Source of the DNA: Paramyrothecium sp. XJ0827
Lineage: Eukaryota > Ascomycota > Sordariomycetes > Hypocreales > Stachybotryaceae
Length of the DNA: 64,000 nucleotides
NCBI GenBank assembly: GCA_020881915.1
Contig: JAJFPB010000004.1
Span: 1,178,001 to 1,242,000 of the forward strand
Direction: 5' to 3'
The notes beneath the pieces were generated by a model that saw only the letters and a list, made by a program, of their open reading frames with translations, was not told where the DNA came from and made no database searches. The translations under genes and the position numbers were made by a program. Below are positions 51,600 through 63,255 of this stretch, one piece after another; positions within the stretch are counted from its first letter, which is position 1, and every line of letters begins with the position of its first letter.

Positions 51600-53287
51600 A
51601 TGGCACCCCACGCGGAAATTGACAACGGCTCCTCGAACGGGGGGAACTACAACGCCAACGGTGGAGCTACTGCTCGTCCTGCGCACCAGGACGTCTTCAC
51701 CGTCAACTCCCCCAACGTCACCTACACAGAGCAGGAAATTAAGTCCAAGTATACCTACCGTACCACTAAGGTCGATGTCGACGACAATGGCAAGTTCACC
51801 GCGACTCCCCTCGAGACCCAGTACGACTTCAAGGTTGACCGAAAGGTTCCCAAGGTGGGCATGATGCTGGTTGGCTGGGGAGGTAACAATGGTACCACCG
51901 TCACCGCCGGCATCATCGCCAACCGCCGTAACCTTGTTTGGGATACCAAGGAGGGACCTCGCGAGGCCAACTACTACGGCTCCGTGGTCATGGGCTCTAC
52001 CATGAAGCTTGGTATGGATGCCAAAACGCATCGCGACGTCAACATCCCATTCCATAACGTCCTGCCCATGGTCCACCCCAATGACCTCGTCATTGGCGGT
52101 TGGGACATTAGCAAGATGAACCTCGCCCAAGCCATGGACCGCGCCCAGGTTCTCGAACCTACCCTCAAGGCCCAGGTCAAGAAGGAGATGACAGAGATGG
52201 TTCCTCTTCCCTCCATCTACTATCCTGATTTCATTGCTGCCAACCAGGAGGACCGTGCCGACAATCTTATCGAGGGTAGCAAGGCGTCTATGGCCCACGT
52301 AGAGAAACTTCGCAAGGACATCCGTGACTTTAAGGAGGCCAATGGCCTTGACAAGATCATTGTTCTGTGGACTGCCAACACTGAGCGATACGCCGATATC
52401 ATTGAGGGCGTCAACGACACTGCTGACAACCTGCTCAAGGCTATTGAGGACGGCCACGAAGAAGTCTCCCCATCGACTGTCTTTGCAGTGGCTTGCATTC
52501 TGGAGAAAACCCCCTTCATCAATGGCTCGCCGCAGAACACTTTTGTACCTGGCGCTATTGAGCTTGCCGAGCGTCACAATGCCTACATTGGCGGTGATGA
52601 CTTCAAGTCTGGCCAGACCAAGATGAAATCAGCCCTCGTCGACTTCCTCATCAACGCTGGTATCAAGCTGACCTCCATTGCCAGCTACAACCACCTTGGC
52701 AACAACGATGGCAAGAATCTGAGCTCCCACAAGCAGTTCCGCTCCAAGGAGATTTCCAAGTCCAACGTTGTTGACGATATGGTTGAAGCGAACCACGTTC
52801 TCTACAAGAAGGGCGAGCACCCTGACCACTGCGTTGTCATCAAGTACATGCCTGCCGTTGCCGACAACAAGCGTGCACTGGACGAGTACTACGCTGAGAT
52901 CTTCCTGGGAGGACACCAGACCATTTCGTAAGTAAACAGCGCGTCTCACCTCTGAAGATTGTGCTAATCTGTGAATGCAGCCTGTTCAACATTTGCGAGG
53001 ATTCGCTTCTTGCCTCCCCGCTCATCATCGATCTTGTCATTATTGCCGAGATGATGACACGTATCGAATGGAAGGCGTCCACTGCCGAAGCTGCTGCAGG
53101 GGAATACAAGAAGTTCCACAGCGTTCTGAGCGTCCTTAGCTACATGCTGAAGGCTCCTCTGACTCCTCCTGGCACCCCTGTTGTGAACGCCTTGGCCAAG
53201 CAGCGGGCCGCGTTGACCAACATCTTCCGCGCCTGCGTTGGTCTTGAGCCTGAGTCGGACATGACTCTTGAGCACAAGCTCTTCTAA
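51600..53287 (+). CDS. ino1: Inositol-3-phosphate synthase
   Basis: Two exons (51600-52927, 52981-53287; 53-bp intron) give 544 residues, the usual length. The NAD-binding glycine loop is [17 protein letters not shown] near residue 83. Conserved blocks include [102 protein letters not shown] and the tail [23 protein letters not shown]. The enzyme converts glucose-6-phosphate to 1L-myo-inositol-1-phosphate, the first and rate-limiting step of inositol (and so phosphatidylinositol and inositol-sphingolipid) synthesis in the cytosol. Strong codon bias towards C-ending codons fits high expression. The start is the ATG of MAPHAEID. The opposite strand is open by chance. Confidence 0.97.
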
Positions 53288-53870
53288 GATCGCGGGGAAA
53301 ACCGCGCACCTCCAAAGTTACATTCGTTTAGGGCAAGATTGTGCGATGCATGCTAGGTCATCCATGCCTTACCCAACCATTATTTAAATTAGTTATCTTG
53401 AGATGCAATGGGGAAATTCGGTCTCGTACCGAGCCTAGCATCCAAGGACATTCATTTCCCAATGAAACTCAATACACTCTTTTGAAAGACGCAAACCAGA
53501 TGTATAACCCAGTAGAACAGACGTTCGAGTGATCTTCCATTTTTTGTCCGTTCGCGATGCGCGGCGCTGGTTAATGCCAAGCCTTCTAAGCCGATTAGGT
53601 AAGCGAATGACAGGGTACTATAAGTGGCTTGTCACGTCGATGACGCGGGGGTCCCTTGCTTCGCGTCCCGAAAGTGCATCGTCCGCGTCGCGCGTCAAGC
53701 TCCCCACCACCCACTTTAAACGGCAGCATCACCTCTCTGAGTACCAACTCTTGTTCCTAACACACTTAAATTTTTCCAATTTGCAACTCTGTTTGATTTT
53801 CACTTTCGTTTCGTCTTGGTACATTGGAATTGTCAACGAAAATCATACAATACCAAACTTGTCGCTCGCA
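53288..53870 (+). promoter_or_regulatory. mrc1 promoter with clustered CGCG elements
   Basis: 580 bp between ino1 and mrc1. Between 53642 and 53696 there are four CGCG cores: GACGCG, TTCGCGTC, CCGCGTC and GCGCGTC. The first resembles an MluI box, and TTCGCG an E2F-like site. The frame is open upstream of the mrc1 ATG, but the sequence there (53529-53870) is unlike protein and starts with GTG. Confidence 0.5.
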
Positions 53871-56800
53871 ATGGCGACGTCCATTCCCTCGTCGCCCTCA
53901 ACCGGAGACGCGTCTCCAGAGCGATTGACGCCGCGGTCGAAGATCCGGGCTCTTCTGGCCACCGTTGAGAGCAGCGATGAAGAAAACAACAACAGTCCAA
54001 CAAAGCCGAAACAACACAAGCCGCGGTCGGCTTTGAACCAACCATCAAAAAAGTCCTTCCTGCAGACGGAAGCAGACGAAGACGAGGGTGACTCTGATGT
54101 AGAAATCAGACCCCGTGGACGCCTCGCGGCGCGGATGCACGCGACGATACCGCCAAGGAAATCTCCAGAACATACGTCGGAGGGTGCCGAGAACGTACAA
54201 ATCAGTGACGGAACGAAACAAAATGCCGACGCACAGCAGGCAGTGGGCAGTGAGCCAGAGGACGAGGACGAACTCCCGGTGGTCCCACGTCGCTTGAAGC
54301 GCAGAGCGAGGGCTGCCACCCCTAGAGAAGATAGTCCAGTTGCTCGCTCTACCAGCCCAGGATTGTTCGTCTCCTCACCCATTCGACCCTCGCCTTCCAA
54401 ATCTACTCAGCATGATTCCGCCTCAGAAAACGAACTCCCTTCATTAAAGTCAAATCGCTTCAAGGCTCTGGTTGAACGTAAACGTCAAGAGCGCCTGGCT
54501 CGTGAAGCTGCAGAGGAGGCAAAACTGGCGGAAAGGAGAGCGCAACAGGAGAAGCTCGCTTCAGAACTGGAGCAGCTGCGGTCCGATGATGATAATCGTG
54601 TCTCCGATATAACAGACGATGAGGGAGGCCGACGCCTCTCGCAAATGGCACGACCTACCAGAAAGGCCAGCAAAAAGGCCATCGAAGAAATGAACCAGGA
54701 AACCCAAAGGATGGCTCGAAGCATGCAGCTGGCCCACGAGGCCAGGACGAGGAAGAAGATCACCAAGGCGAACCTGTTCGAACGCTTCAACTACAAGCCC
54801 AATACCGAACTACCAGTCGAACCCAAGACCCACAGTTCGAGTCGACCAGGTACGCCCCAATCGGATGTTGAAATGCAGGACGTCCAGACACCGCCTAGCT
54901 CGCCACCCGTGGCCGACAAGCCTGAGACGATCAAGGAGGACAACAACTTGGTTGCGCCAGCAGACACTGCAGACCGTGTGGAGGACAAGGGGAAAGGCAA
55001 GGCTCTGGAGGCTCACACCGTCGAAATATCGGCAATGGCACCACCGCCTCCTCCTAAACGACAGGTGCGGGTGCGAATACCGCTCCAGCCTATCACGTCG
55101 GTTTCTACAGGGTCAGACGATGAACTAGAAATCACCCGATCAGCCAAGGACAACATCGATGCAGTTTTTAGCAGTATCCCCGCGAAGAAGGCCAGAGCAT
55201 CTCATTCTTTGCAGGCGTTGCGCGCTCTTGCACATCTGCGATCCCCTGGAAGAGACGACAAAGCCAATCAAGTCGGCATGTCACCTGCTCAACTCCAAGA
55301 CTATCTCCAACAAAAGGTCAGACAGCAGGCCAAGATTGAACGCGACCGCCGCCTAGAAATGTTAAAGGCCCAGGGCGTGGTCATCCAGACTGTGGAGGAG
55401 CGAGAACGCCAAATGCAAGAAGTGGACGACATTGTAGCGAAAGCTAGAGAAGAGGCCCAGAAGATCATGGAGCAGGAGCGAGCCGCCGCTAAGCAGGAGA
55501 GGAAGGAAAACGGAGAGACAGACCCCCTGGGCTGGGATGACAGCGATGATGAAGAGTATGAAGCGTCAGCAGATGAGGCCGAGGAGGAGGGGTCTGTCGA
55601 ACTGTCTGGCTCTGAGGACGAAGCCGACGATGAGCACAACGCTTCGGATGCAGAGATGGAGGGGGATCACAGTGTCCCGACCCTGAATGAGATGACATTC
55701 GAAGCTGCATCAGAAGGACTCGAAACTAGTGGCCCCATCAACCAAACAGAGGAGGAAGATATGGAGGAGCTGCCTACACCGAAGCATAGGCGCTCTCGCA
55801 ACCAAAACGCAGTCTTGTCTGATGACGAACCCGAGGTTGAATCTACACCACGACCCAAAGGGACTGTCCACCTTACTCCAGGAACTGCCAAAACGGCATC
55901 CCCAGCTATCCCAACATCAGTTTTGCGGTCGGCAAAGAAGAATTTTATTCCCGGCCTTCCTGTACAAGGACCTGCTGGTCTTGGCCTCACTCAAATTTTC
56001 GCGGGGACCATGGATGACAGTCAAATGAGTCCTATTCAGGGCCCAACGCAATCCTTGATGCCTGATTTCGACCACTTCCCAGACTCAAATTTTTCAGCGG
56101 CCGCTGAAGAGTCTACTGAGAGCATGGTTCTAGATTCCCAGCGCGAAGAGATGCAAAACGCGACCCAAGCTGTTCAGCTCAACTTCTCACAGTCGCAGTT
56201 GCGGGGAATGGACAGCTTACTGCGAGAGGAATCTGGTACGCAACTCACAGACGTGATTGAGATGTCCCAAGACGGTGGGTTCCAGGAGCACACACCTCTT
56301 AAGGAAAGGTTTCTTGAGGCTCCTGTGTCTACCGTAGAGACTGTCATCGCTGAACCACAAGAGGATGAGCCTCATGAATCTCCACTCGTCAGGCGCGGCA
56401 GACTTCGACGTAAAATCGAGACTTCAACCCTGGCCCCGCAAGAAACTTCCACCGCTGTTAATGTCAACGCATTCGAAGCACTTAAGGATGCGACTAAGCA
56501 GCTTCAGAAGAAGGAACTCATTGATGAGTTCAACCGGAAGAAGAGCAAGGCCAAGGAGATGGTTGAGGAGCAAGCCGAAGAATCTGAGGATGAGTATGCT
56601 GGTCTTGGAGGTGCAGATGGTGAGGATAGTGATGACGACTCTCTCGCTTCGGTTGAAGAGATCATCGATGACACTACAAATGCAAACGCCGACGCGGACA
56701 AGTTGGCAGCATTTTACATGTAAGTACACCCTATTTTGAGGATCGTCATCCAGTCTAACATGATTAGGGATCGCGAGCGAGCGAACGATGAGAAGGAGGT

Positions 56801-57800
56801 GGAGAAACTCTTCAAAGATGTGACAACAGGAATGCTGCGTCGGAAGAGAGGGGCTGATTATGACCTTTCTGATTCCGACGATGGGGGAGAGGCGCGCCGA
56901 AGAATGAAGCGTCGCCAATTTGCAAAAATGCAGAAAGCTCTTTTCGCCGATGAGCGTGTCAAGAAGATGGCAGAAAACCCCGGAAACCAAGCCTTCTTGC
57001 GAAGTATTGAAGACCAAGGTAGCGATGACGAGATGGGTTTCTTGAACATTGTCGACGAACAATCGCAACGAGAGTCGGATTCTCAATCCCAAGATGACAG
57101 AGAATTGAGCCAGCAATGTGCGCAAACTGTCCACAATACGCAGGAGCGGACGCCTCTGGAGGGCGCAACTGAGAATCACAACCGCCACCCAAGACGCACC
57201 AAAGATGGCAGGAAGCCCTCAAATATCGGCGAGGTCCGTGAGACTTTGTCTGATCTGCTCGAGGAGCCGCAGGGTTCCATCATTCCGGCTACAGAGGTCG
57301 ATTCCGACAGCGAAGGGGAAGGCCGCTCACCTCCACCAAGCAGCGACAAGGAGAACAGCGGAGGTAACCCTCGCCGCGGCCGAGCCGCCGTTGTCGATCG
57401 CATCAGCCTCAAGCGTCAATCATCATCAGCTCTGTCCGCCAACAGCTCACGCGTTGCCTTTGCCGTGGCGGCGAGCTCTTCATCCTTCAAGGTGCCTGCC
57501 CTTCTTCGCCGCGCAACGACGAACTCTCTCATCTCGGGCTCGGCAGGCTCCACTGCGTCCACGGCCGCGCCTAGCAGCGGCGCAGGCTTCGGCGACGCGG
57601 CCAAGATCAAGAAGACGGCAGGCAAGCGCAGCGGCGTGAACGCGTTTGCGAGGGAGAATGAGCGGCGGGCCAAGATCCAGGAGAGCGAGCGGAGGAGGGA
57701 GGAGAGAAAGGTAAAGGACGCGAAGCGCAGGATAGGAATGGTGGGTGGTTTACTGGCGCGAGATCATTTGAATGAACAAGGGCGTTTGAGGCAACGGTAG
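53871..57800 (+). CDS. mrc1: Mrc1/claspin-like mediator of the replication checkpoint
   Basis: Two exons (53871-56719, 56768-57800; 48-bp intron) encode 1,293 residues. The sequence is very acidic and low in complexity, with helical KR/E-rich stretches (NRFKALVERKRQERLAREAAEE, KKITKANLFERFNYKP). SQ/TQ pairs cluster at about 715-805 (DSQ, PTQ, DSQ, ATQ, FSQSQ, GTQ, MSQ) and again near 1045-1070 (EQSQ, DSQSQ, LSQ), as expected for a target of Mec1/ATR-type kinases. The block spanning the intron (NADADKLAAFYMDRERANDEKEV, TGMLRRKRGADYDLSDSDDGGEARRRMKRRQF, NPGNQAFLRSIED) is the Mrc1-like domain. The family couples replicative helicase and polymerase and activates the S-phase checkpoint. The start is the first ATG of the conserved sequence, MATSIPSSP. 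Confidence 0.92.
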
Positions 57801-58089
57801 ACAGCTGATTTTCATATTCACGACCAGGACTGGCACTGGAGTTCGGTTTAGCGTTGGATGGGATGGGTCTGGTGTTATGTACGGCATTTCAAGGCGTCAC
57901 CAGGTTTCGAAGATTCACACCTAGCTAGTACTTAATGGCAGGCATTGCAATCATCTTTTGTGTTGCTCCTTTTACAAAATCATCACCAATTGTGACGAAA
58001 TGTCGACTTATACGACTCGGCTCTAACCTTGGACCGGGAGGAAGAGTGAGCCATAGACACGAATTGTTAAACTTCTAACATCAAAACGG
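57801..58089 (+). other. mrc1 3' flank
   Basis: Short AT-richer region between mrc1 and the tRNA gene. No feature beyond a probable 3' UTR is seen. Confidence 0.45.
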
Positions 58090-58163
58090 GGTTCCGTGGT
58101 CTAGCTGGTTATGGCATCTCGTTAACACCGAGAAGGTCCCCGGTTCGAGCCCGGGCGGAATCA
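58090..58163 (+). tRNA. tRNA-Val (anticodon AAC)
   Basis: 74 nt without an intron. The acceptor stem pairs GGTTCCG with CGGAATC (one G-U). The anticodon arm is TCTCG-TTAACAC-CGAGA, giving anticodon AAC. The T-arm is CCCGG-TTCGAGC-CCGGG. The internal B box reads GGTTCGAGCCC. AAC, read as IAC after deamination, decodes GTT/GTC valine codons. Confidence 0.96.
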
Positions 58164-58645
58164 CATTTTTGCTCCCTCGCCATTTTTCGATGGCCTGAAC
58201 TGGTCGTTGAAGACAAATGGTCTTTTTTTTCTTCCTTTTTTTTTCCCCCTCTTTCGCTCATGAAGAGTCGTAAAGCAAAATTCGTATGTGCATCTAAGCT
58301 GTCTTGGTGTATGGATGTGGTGCATCTCTTTAAAGTAGTCTCCGAAGAGCTTTAACAATAGCCGCTTATGTTTGATGGTAATTCTGCTATTATGTCAAGG
58401 CAGGATTTTATTTTTTGGTAATTGATCCTTTGACAAGAACGCTTTCGTCACTGACAGGTGCACATCTCGGACCAGGTTCGTATCCCATCTCTATGTAGCC
58501 GTCCAAAACCACTTCCCTGACCAGCATCAACTCCTTTTCACTCGCCAGTGCTTTGGATATCGTCTATCACCATTTCTCTAAACCCAAGACGCCTCAAATC
58601 CAGTAATCACAGAATGAGCTTGTGACTGAGTTAAGCTTTTTTTAT
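58164..58645. other. Intergenic region, tRNA-Val / asn2
   Basis: 480 bp, T-rich near 58220-58250. It probably contains the asn2 3' UTR, transcribed from the minus strand. No gene is seen. Confidence 0.45.
58166..58170 (+). terminator. RNA polymerase III terminator of tRNA-Val
   Basis: Run of five T on the + strand starting 3 nt after the tRNA 3' end. Longer T runs at about 58220-58250 could act as a backup. Confidence 0.7.
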
Positions 58646-61013
58646 TTACTCGGTGCTTTCGTACTTGGCCTGGTGAATGGAGATGGCTCTGTTTTTATAA
58701 CCGGGTCAGCAGTGTAACATTGGTCTCGGCTGGGGGAATACTAACCTGCCGCTGGGGTCAGTCTGTTTTGACCAAGTTGGCGTCCAGCGCATAACGGTCG
58801 AGGCGCAGTGAGGGGGGAAGTGCTCGTCGAACATGGTGCGGTACCAGTATCTATTCAGGGTCAGCTTTGTTTCCAAGGATAGGGGTCGGAGAGCAAGCGT
58901 ACGCCTCCTTGGTATCGGGGATGTCGTCACCCCACTCAGGCTTAGGGTTCTTCATCATTTCGTCCGTGACGTGGATCTCGGCGTTGTCCTTGAGAGCATC
59001 GATCCATCCGTAGCCAACACCATCCGAGAACTGCTCCTTCTGTCTCCACAGGATGTTCTCGGGAAGGTAGGGCTCGGCGCTGGGGTCGCCGGAAGTGTCG
59101 AATGCCTTTCGGAGAATGTACTTCTCAATCTTCTCCTTGGTGATCATCTTGTCCTGGGGATCGATGTTCATTGAGACCTCAAGGAACTGTGAAATAGATT
59201 AGTGTCAAAACTCCAGAAATCAACACATGGGTCCATGCTAACCTCCTTATCCAGGAAAGGCACACGGGCCTCCAGACCCCAAGCAGACGTGGACTTGTTA
59301 GCTCGCAGGCAGTCGGCAAGATGCAAGTTCTTGACACGGCGGACAGTTTCCTCGTGGAAGGCCTTCTTGTCGGGGGCACCGTGGAAGTACAGGTAACCAC
59401 CGAAGATCTCGTCACTTCCCTCTCCACTCAAAACCATCTTGATACCCATGGCCTTGATCTTGCGAGAGAGCAGGTACATGGGTGTTGAGGCACGAATGGT
59501 GGTGACATCGTACGACTCCAGGTGGTAGATGACGTCTGACAGAGCGTTGAGACCATCCTCAATGGTGAAGGTCATAACGTGGTGCTTGGTGCCCAAGAAC
59601 TTGGCCACCTCCAGGGCGGCCTTGTTGTCGGGAGATCCGGGCAAGCCAATGGAGAAGGAGTTGAGCTGAGGCAAGTAGGTGACGGTGGACAGGTTGTCGT
59701 CGTCGTCGATACCGACAAGAGCATTTTCCGAGTATTGCTCGCCAGCAGGCTCGACACCGCCGTTGGCCTCGAGTGCCTTCTGCTTCAGTCGAAGGGTCTC
59801 GCGCTGGGCGATGGCGGCAACCAAGCTGGAGTCCAGACCACCAGAGAGAAGGACACCGTAGGGAACCTCAGCCATGAGGCGTTTCCTGACCGACTTCTCA
59901 AGTGACTCCCTGACGACCTTGTAGTCAACGGGGGTGGAGGGAATCTTGGCGGGATCCCACCAGCTTGGCTTGAAGTAGCGAGTGGTCTCGCCAGTCTTGG
60001 AATCGTAGACGTGCCCAGGGGGGAAGGCGATGATCTTGTCGCAGACGGTGTGCAGGCACTTCAGCTCGGAAGCAAAGTACACGGCGTTGGGCTCCTTGGA
60101 GGAAAAGCCCTGGTAGAGGGTGGTGATACCAATGGGATCACGGGCGGCGATTGTGCGATCCTGCTTCTTGTCGTACAGCACAAAGGAGAACATGCCGTCG
60201 AGGTGGGCAGGGGCGTCGATGTCATGCTCGAGATACTGGGTCAAGCTGCGTCAGCAACGGGTTTCTTGATGTGGCTGGAAGTCGTCAGGAGCTCACCAGA
60301 GGGATGACGACCTCGCAATCGGAAGTGGTCTTGAAGGGATAGCTCTCCTTCAGGTGCTTTCGAATCAGACGATGGTTGTAGATTTCACCGTTGACGGCGA
60401 GGACGATGGTCTCATCGGCGTTGGTCAGCGGCTGCGCGCCAGACTCTGCACAATAGTTTAGCAGATTGTCTTCGAATCGGGGGTGAAATAAAGGTTGCTA
60501 CTCACCGACGCCAACAATGCTGAGACGCTCATGGCAAAGGACTATTTGAAGGGTCAATCAGCTGCGAGACTTAGACGACTGCACGGATTTGCACATACTC
60601 GTGTCGTTGCAGATAACGTTACCACCTGGGGCATTGATTGTCAGGAAGTGCTCTCAGAGTGTTCGGACTGTCGGGTGACTCAAAAACTCACTCCAGTCGG
60701 GGCCACGATGGCGAACCCTGCGGCACTCAATTGTTAGCGACACGAAGCACAAATCACGACGGAGGCAGGGAAAGCAATGGCACATACTGCTTTGCAAGCC
60801 GAAGAGCAGTCGGCTTGAACTTCTGGACGTCGGGGTGACTGGATCACGGTCAGCAATCTTTGGTGGTTTGCAAGAAGCGAAGCCGATGGCGGGGTGGTTC
60901 GGCTGCCCCTCCATTTTGCATTGTCGCGCAGAGCGTTACGCTGGACTGCGCTGGGCTGGGCTGCGCTGGGGGCGGGTTGGAACGTACCGATGGCAAGCGA
61001 AGATGCCACACAT
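58646..61013 (-). CDS. asn2: Asparagine synthetase (glutamine-hydrolysing)
   Basis: Ten exons on the minus strand: 61013-60988, 60838-60788, 60717-60692, 60625-60599, 60541-60506, 60445-60297, 60235-59243, 59186-58903, 58850-58746, 58688-58646, giving 579 residues with every junction in phase. The N-terminus MCGIFACH provides Cys2, the glutaminase nucleophile. [17 protein letters not shown] and AVNGEIYNH complete the class II glutamine amidotransferase site. The synthetase domain has the ATP-pyrophosphatase loop LLSGGLDSS (about 234-242), then [29 protein letters not shown] and [12 protein letters not shown]. The tail ends [14 protein letters not shown]...ESTE. The enzyme makes asparagine from aspartate, glutamine and ATP in the cytosol. 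A perfect Gcn4/CPC1-type TGACTCA lies in intron 3. Five of the first six exons are 51 nt or shorter. Confidence 0.96.
60676..60682. promoter_or_regulatory. TGACTCA (Gcn4/CPC1-type site) within asn2 intron 3
   Basis: An exact copy of the general amino-acid-control element, inside intron 3 (60626-60691) of asn2, about 335 bp into the gene. Asparagine synthetase is a standard target of this pathway in fungi. Chance occurrence of a 7-mer is possible. Confidence 0.35.
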
Positions 61014-62607
61014 GGTTGCGGATTCGAGTGCAGTCGCGCAGCGAACAGGTATGGGAATGCAGAATCACGAGTCTGAACGGAGGATGATGGAGGGAAGAAG
61101 GGAGGGAAAAAGACGGTTTAAGTCGTAGAGGGAAGAGAGAGAAAGGGCTTGGTGTGACTGTGGAGGAATTTTGCGACAAGCTAAGGTAAAGATGCTTGCG
61201 ACTAATAAGTATAAGTTACGCTTAACCGTCGCTCGCGGTACCTCTAGCAAGCGGCCAGCTGAAGCCACTCAAGCCCGAGGCCAAGGCGGCCAGCACCACC
61301 CGGGAAACCCACCCCGAAATTTCTGAACCTATTGCTTTTGCCTCTTGGTCACGACTCGAATCTGGAAGAGTCAGAGAGAGCTGGCCACCGGCCGCGGAGC
61401 TAGCGCTGTGAGTCCTCCGCGACGCCGACTTCGGCTTATCGCTGGCCCAGAACCAAAAGATTACTGTCGACCTCTTGCTTTTCCTGACCTCCTGATTGGT
61501 GCATCTGCAGCACCGTGCCGTGCCCCCTGGGCCGCGAATTACCTAAAACGGCTCTGATAAGGACGGTGTTCCAGGGGTTTACCTTAGGCACAGGACAGTG
61601 CCTTAGCGTCGGTGGCACGCTGGAACTCGCCTCGCCTCGCCTCTGCTCGCTTTATCAGACCGACACGGCATTGTACGGAGTGCCGTGTTTTTCACATGCG
61701 GCAACGGGAGATGACGCAGTGATAACGACCCTGGCGAATCGACTCGCATTTCGTCGGCTTTCCTAAACACTCCTCTTTTTTTTTTTCTTTTCGTTTTCTT
61801 CCTTCTCCCTATCCTTTGCCGGGAGGCAATGCCAAGGCCTGGCTGACATCGTGATTCTTCTGCTTTGGCTTGCCCTTGTTGCTGGACCAATCTCGAGACT
61901 GTTATCTCGGAGTCGCGTGAGCGCTTGCCAGCTTTAGCAATATGAACGGGACGGTATCTCAGGTGTGCAAAGATGGACAAACAACCCGCTGGCAACATTT
62001 GATGCCCTGTAAAGTGGAAATGCAACAATTGTGAATTCAATTCTGGCTCTGCATCAGCCACGACTACCTACGAGCCCACCCCAGGTGTCTCGTCAGGGAC
62101 AAAATACTGATATCACTGTTTTATTCCTCTGAAAATACGGTGGGTGTGCTGCTAGGTAGTTGTTTCGCTGACATACCTTCACCGCGTGAGAAACTACGAG
62201 GGAGCCGGTCTAGATCGACAGGGTTCCATCACTCTCTAAACGAAAGAACATGGATTCCCTCGGATTCCTGTAGACTTCTTTAACTTCACAATTCCTATTG
62301 GAGAGTGTTGATCCCTGAACAAGGCTCAAGTGCCGAGTCTAGCAACTCCGGCCTCTTCCACCTGGAACGTGCAATGCCAGGGAAATGGCCTGCCTTTGCT
62401 GCCCGATAATTCACAGGCCCAACATATCATACGTCATGGAGCAATCCTCATATTATCCGCAAATAGGATGAAATTCTCAAAAAGAAAACTATGACAAGTC
62501 AAGTCCCAAGTTCTTTCGCCATGGTATTCCCTCCCAACGCCGCAGTCAGATCCTCCTAATCGTCACAGCTGGTGCCGCCCGCATTCCCTGTAGAAACCCA
62601 AACAACA
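61014..62607. promoter_or_regulatory. asn2 promoter region and ubc9 3' flank, with a foldback element
   Basis: 1.6 kb without a supported gene. The asn2-proximal part should hold its promoter; a near-match to the amino-acid-control element (AGAGTCA) is at 61367-61373. A T run lies at 61775-61787. A MITE-like element occupies 62063-62160. Confidence 0.45.
62063..62160. mobile_element. MITE-like foldback element, copy 2 (98 bp)
   Basis: The left end ACTACCTACGAGCCCACCC and the reverse complement of the right end ACTACCTAGCAGCACACCC are 19-bp imperfect terminal inverted repeats (15 of 19 identical). The centre, CTGATATCACTG, is a near-perfect palindrome. Compared with copy 1 (26197-26353) it lacks most of the inner arms but keeps the ends and the core. 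There is no coding capacity and no clear target-site duplication. Confidence 0.75.
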
Positions 62608-63255
62608 TCATGGAGCCGGGTTCTCACGTACTGCGCGACGAACCCTCTTCTCGTACTCCGGCCTATCTCTCTTGAAGAGGTTGTACGCTTCGGCCTGTGC
62701 GGGCGATTCGGGGTTCGGATCGTTCAGTAGGTCCTGGATGCCGAGCAGGATCTGCTTCACCGTAATCGCGGGTTTCCATGCCTCCTCCTCGTTCAATATC
62801 GACAGGCAGACTGTACCGGAGGGGTAGACGTTAGGATGAAACAGCGGTGGCACGAATTTGCCTGGTGTCAGAGTCAGTAAACATCGCCTAGGCTCAGCAT
62901 TTCGGTCGAGAAGGTCTCACATTTCGGTGGTTTCGTCGGATATTCTAGATTCAACGTCAGCTCGTCCGAGTCCTCGAAGTAGAGAGGAAGTGGCCTTACC
63001 ATCAGGGAATGCGATAGTCAGTTTAAAGAGGCCTCCCTCCCAGATAGTCTTTTCCTTGCCCGGGATGCCGCACTCCCAGTTCTTCAGATCCAAAACACCC
63101 TCCTTGGTTCGCGCAGGTTTGGCATAGAAGCCGAACGGATGGTCCTTCCGCCACTGCTTCCTGTGAAATGAGCGTCAGTGATGTCGCCCATGATGCCGTG
63201 CGAGCCTGCGCGCAACGCACCGTTCCTCCTGCAGGCGGTTCTGACACAGAGCCAT
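62608..63255 (-). CDS. ubc9: SUMO-conjugating enzyme Ubc9
   Basis: Four exons (63255-63221, 63160-63000, 62944-62921, 62861-62608) encode 157 residues, the standard Ubc9 length; exon 3 is 24 nt. The sequence opens [25 protein letters not shown] and contains the Ubc9-specific basic N-terminal helix. The E2 catalytic fold includes [18 protein letters not shown] with the active-site cysteine at residue 92, one less than yeast because the N-terminus is one residue shorter. The end is [27 protein letters not shown] and a helical tail. Ubc9 is the only SUMO E2; it receives SUMO from the Aos1-Uba2 E1 and transfers it to lysines in nuclear proteins, Rad52 among them in yeast. All junctions were fixed by frame and conserved sequence. 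Confidence 0.96.

Noticed and set aside
51543..52577. 344-codon minus-strand frame
   Set aside because: Antisense of ino1 exon 1; the sense protein is unmistakable.
53529..53870. 114-codon in-frame N-terminal extension of Mrc1
   Set aside because: Begins with GTG and reads through promoter-like sequence; the conserved protein starts at the ATG at 53871.
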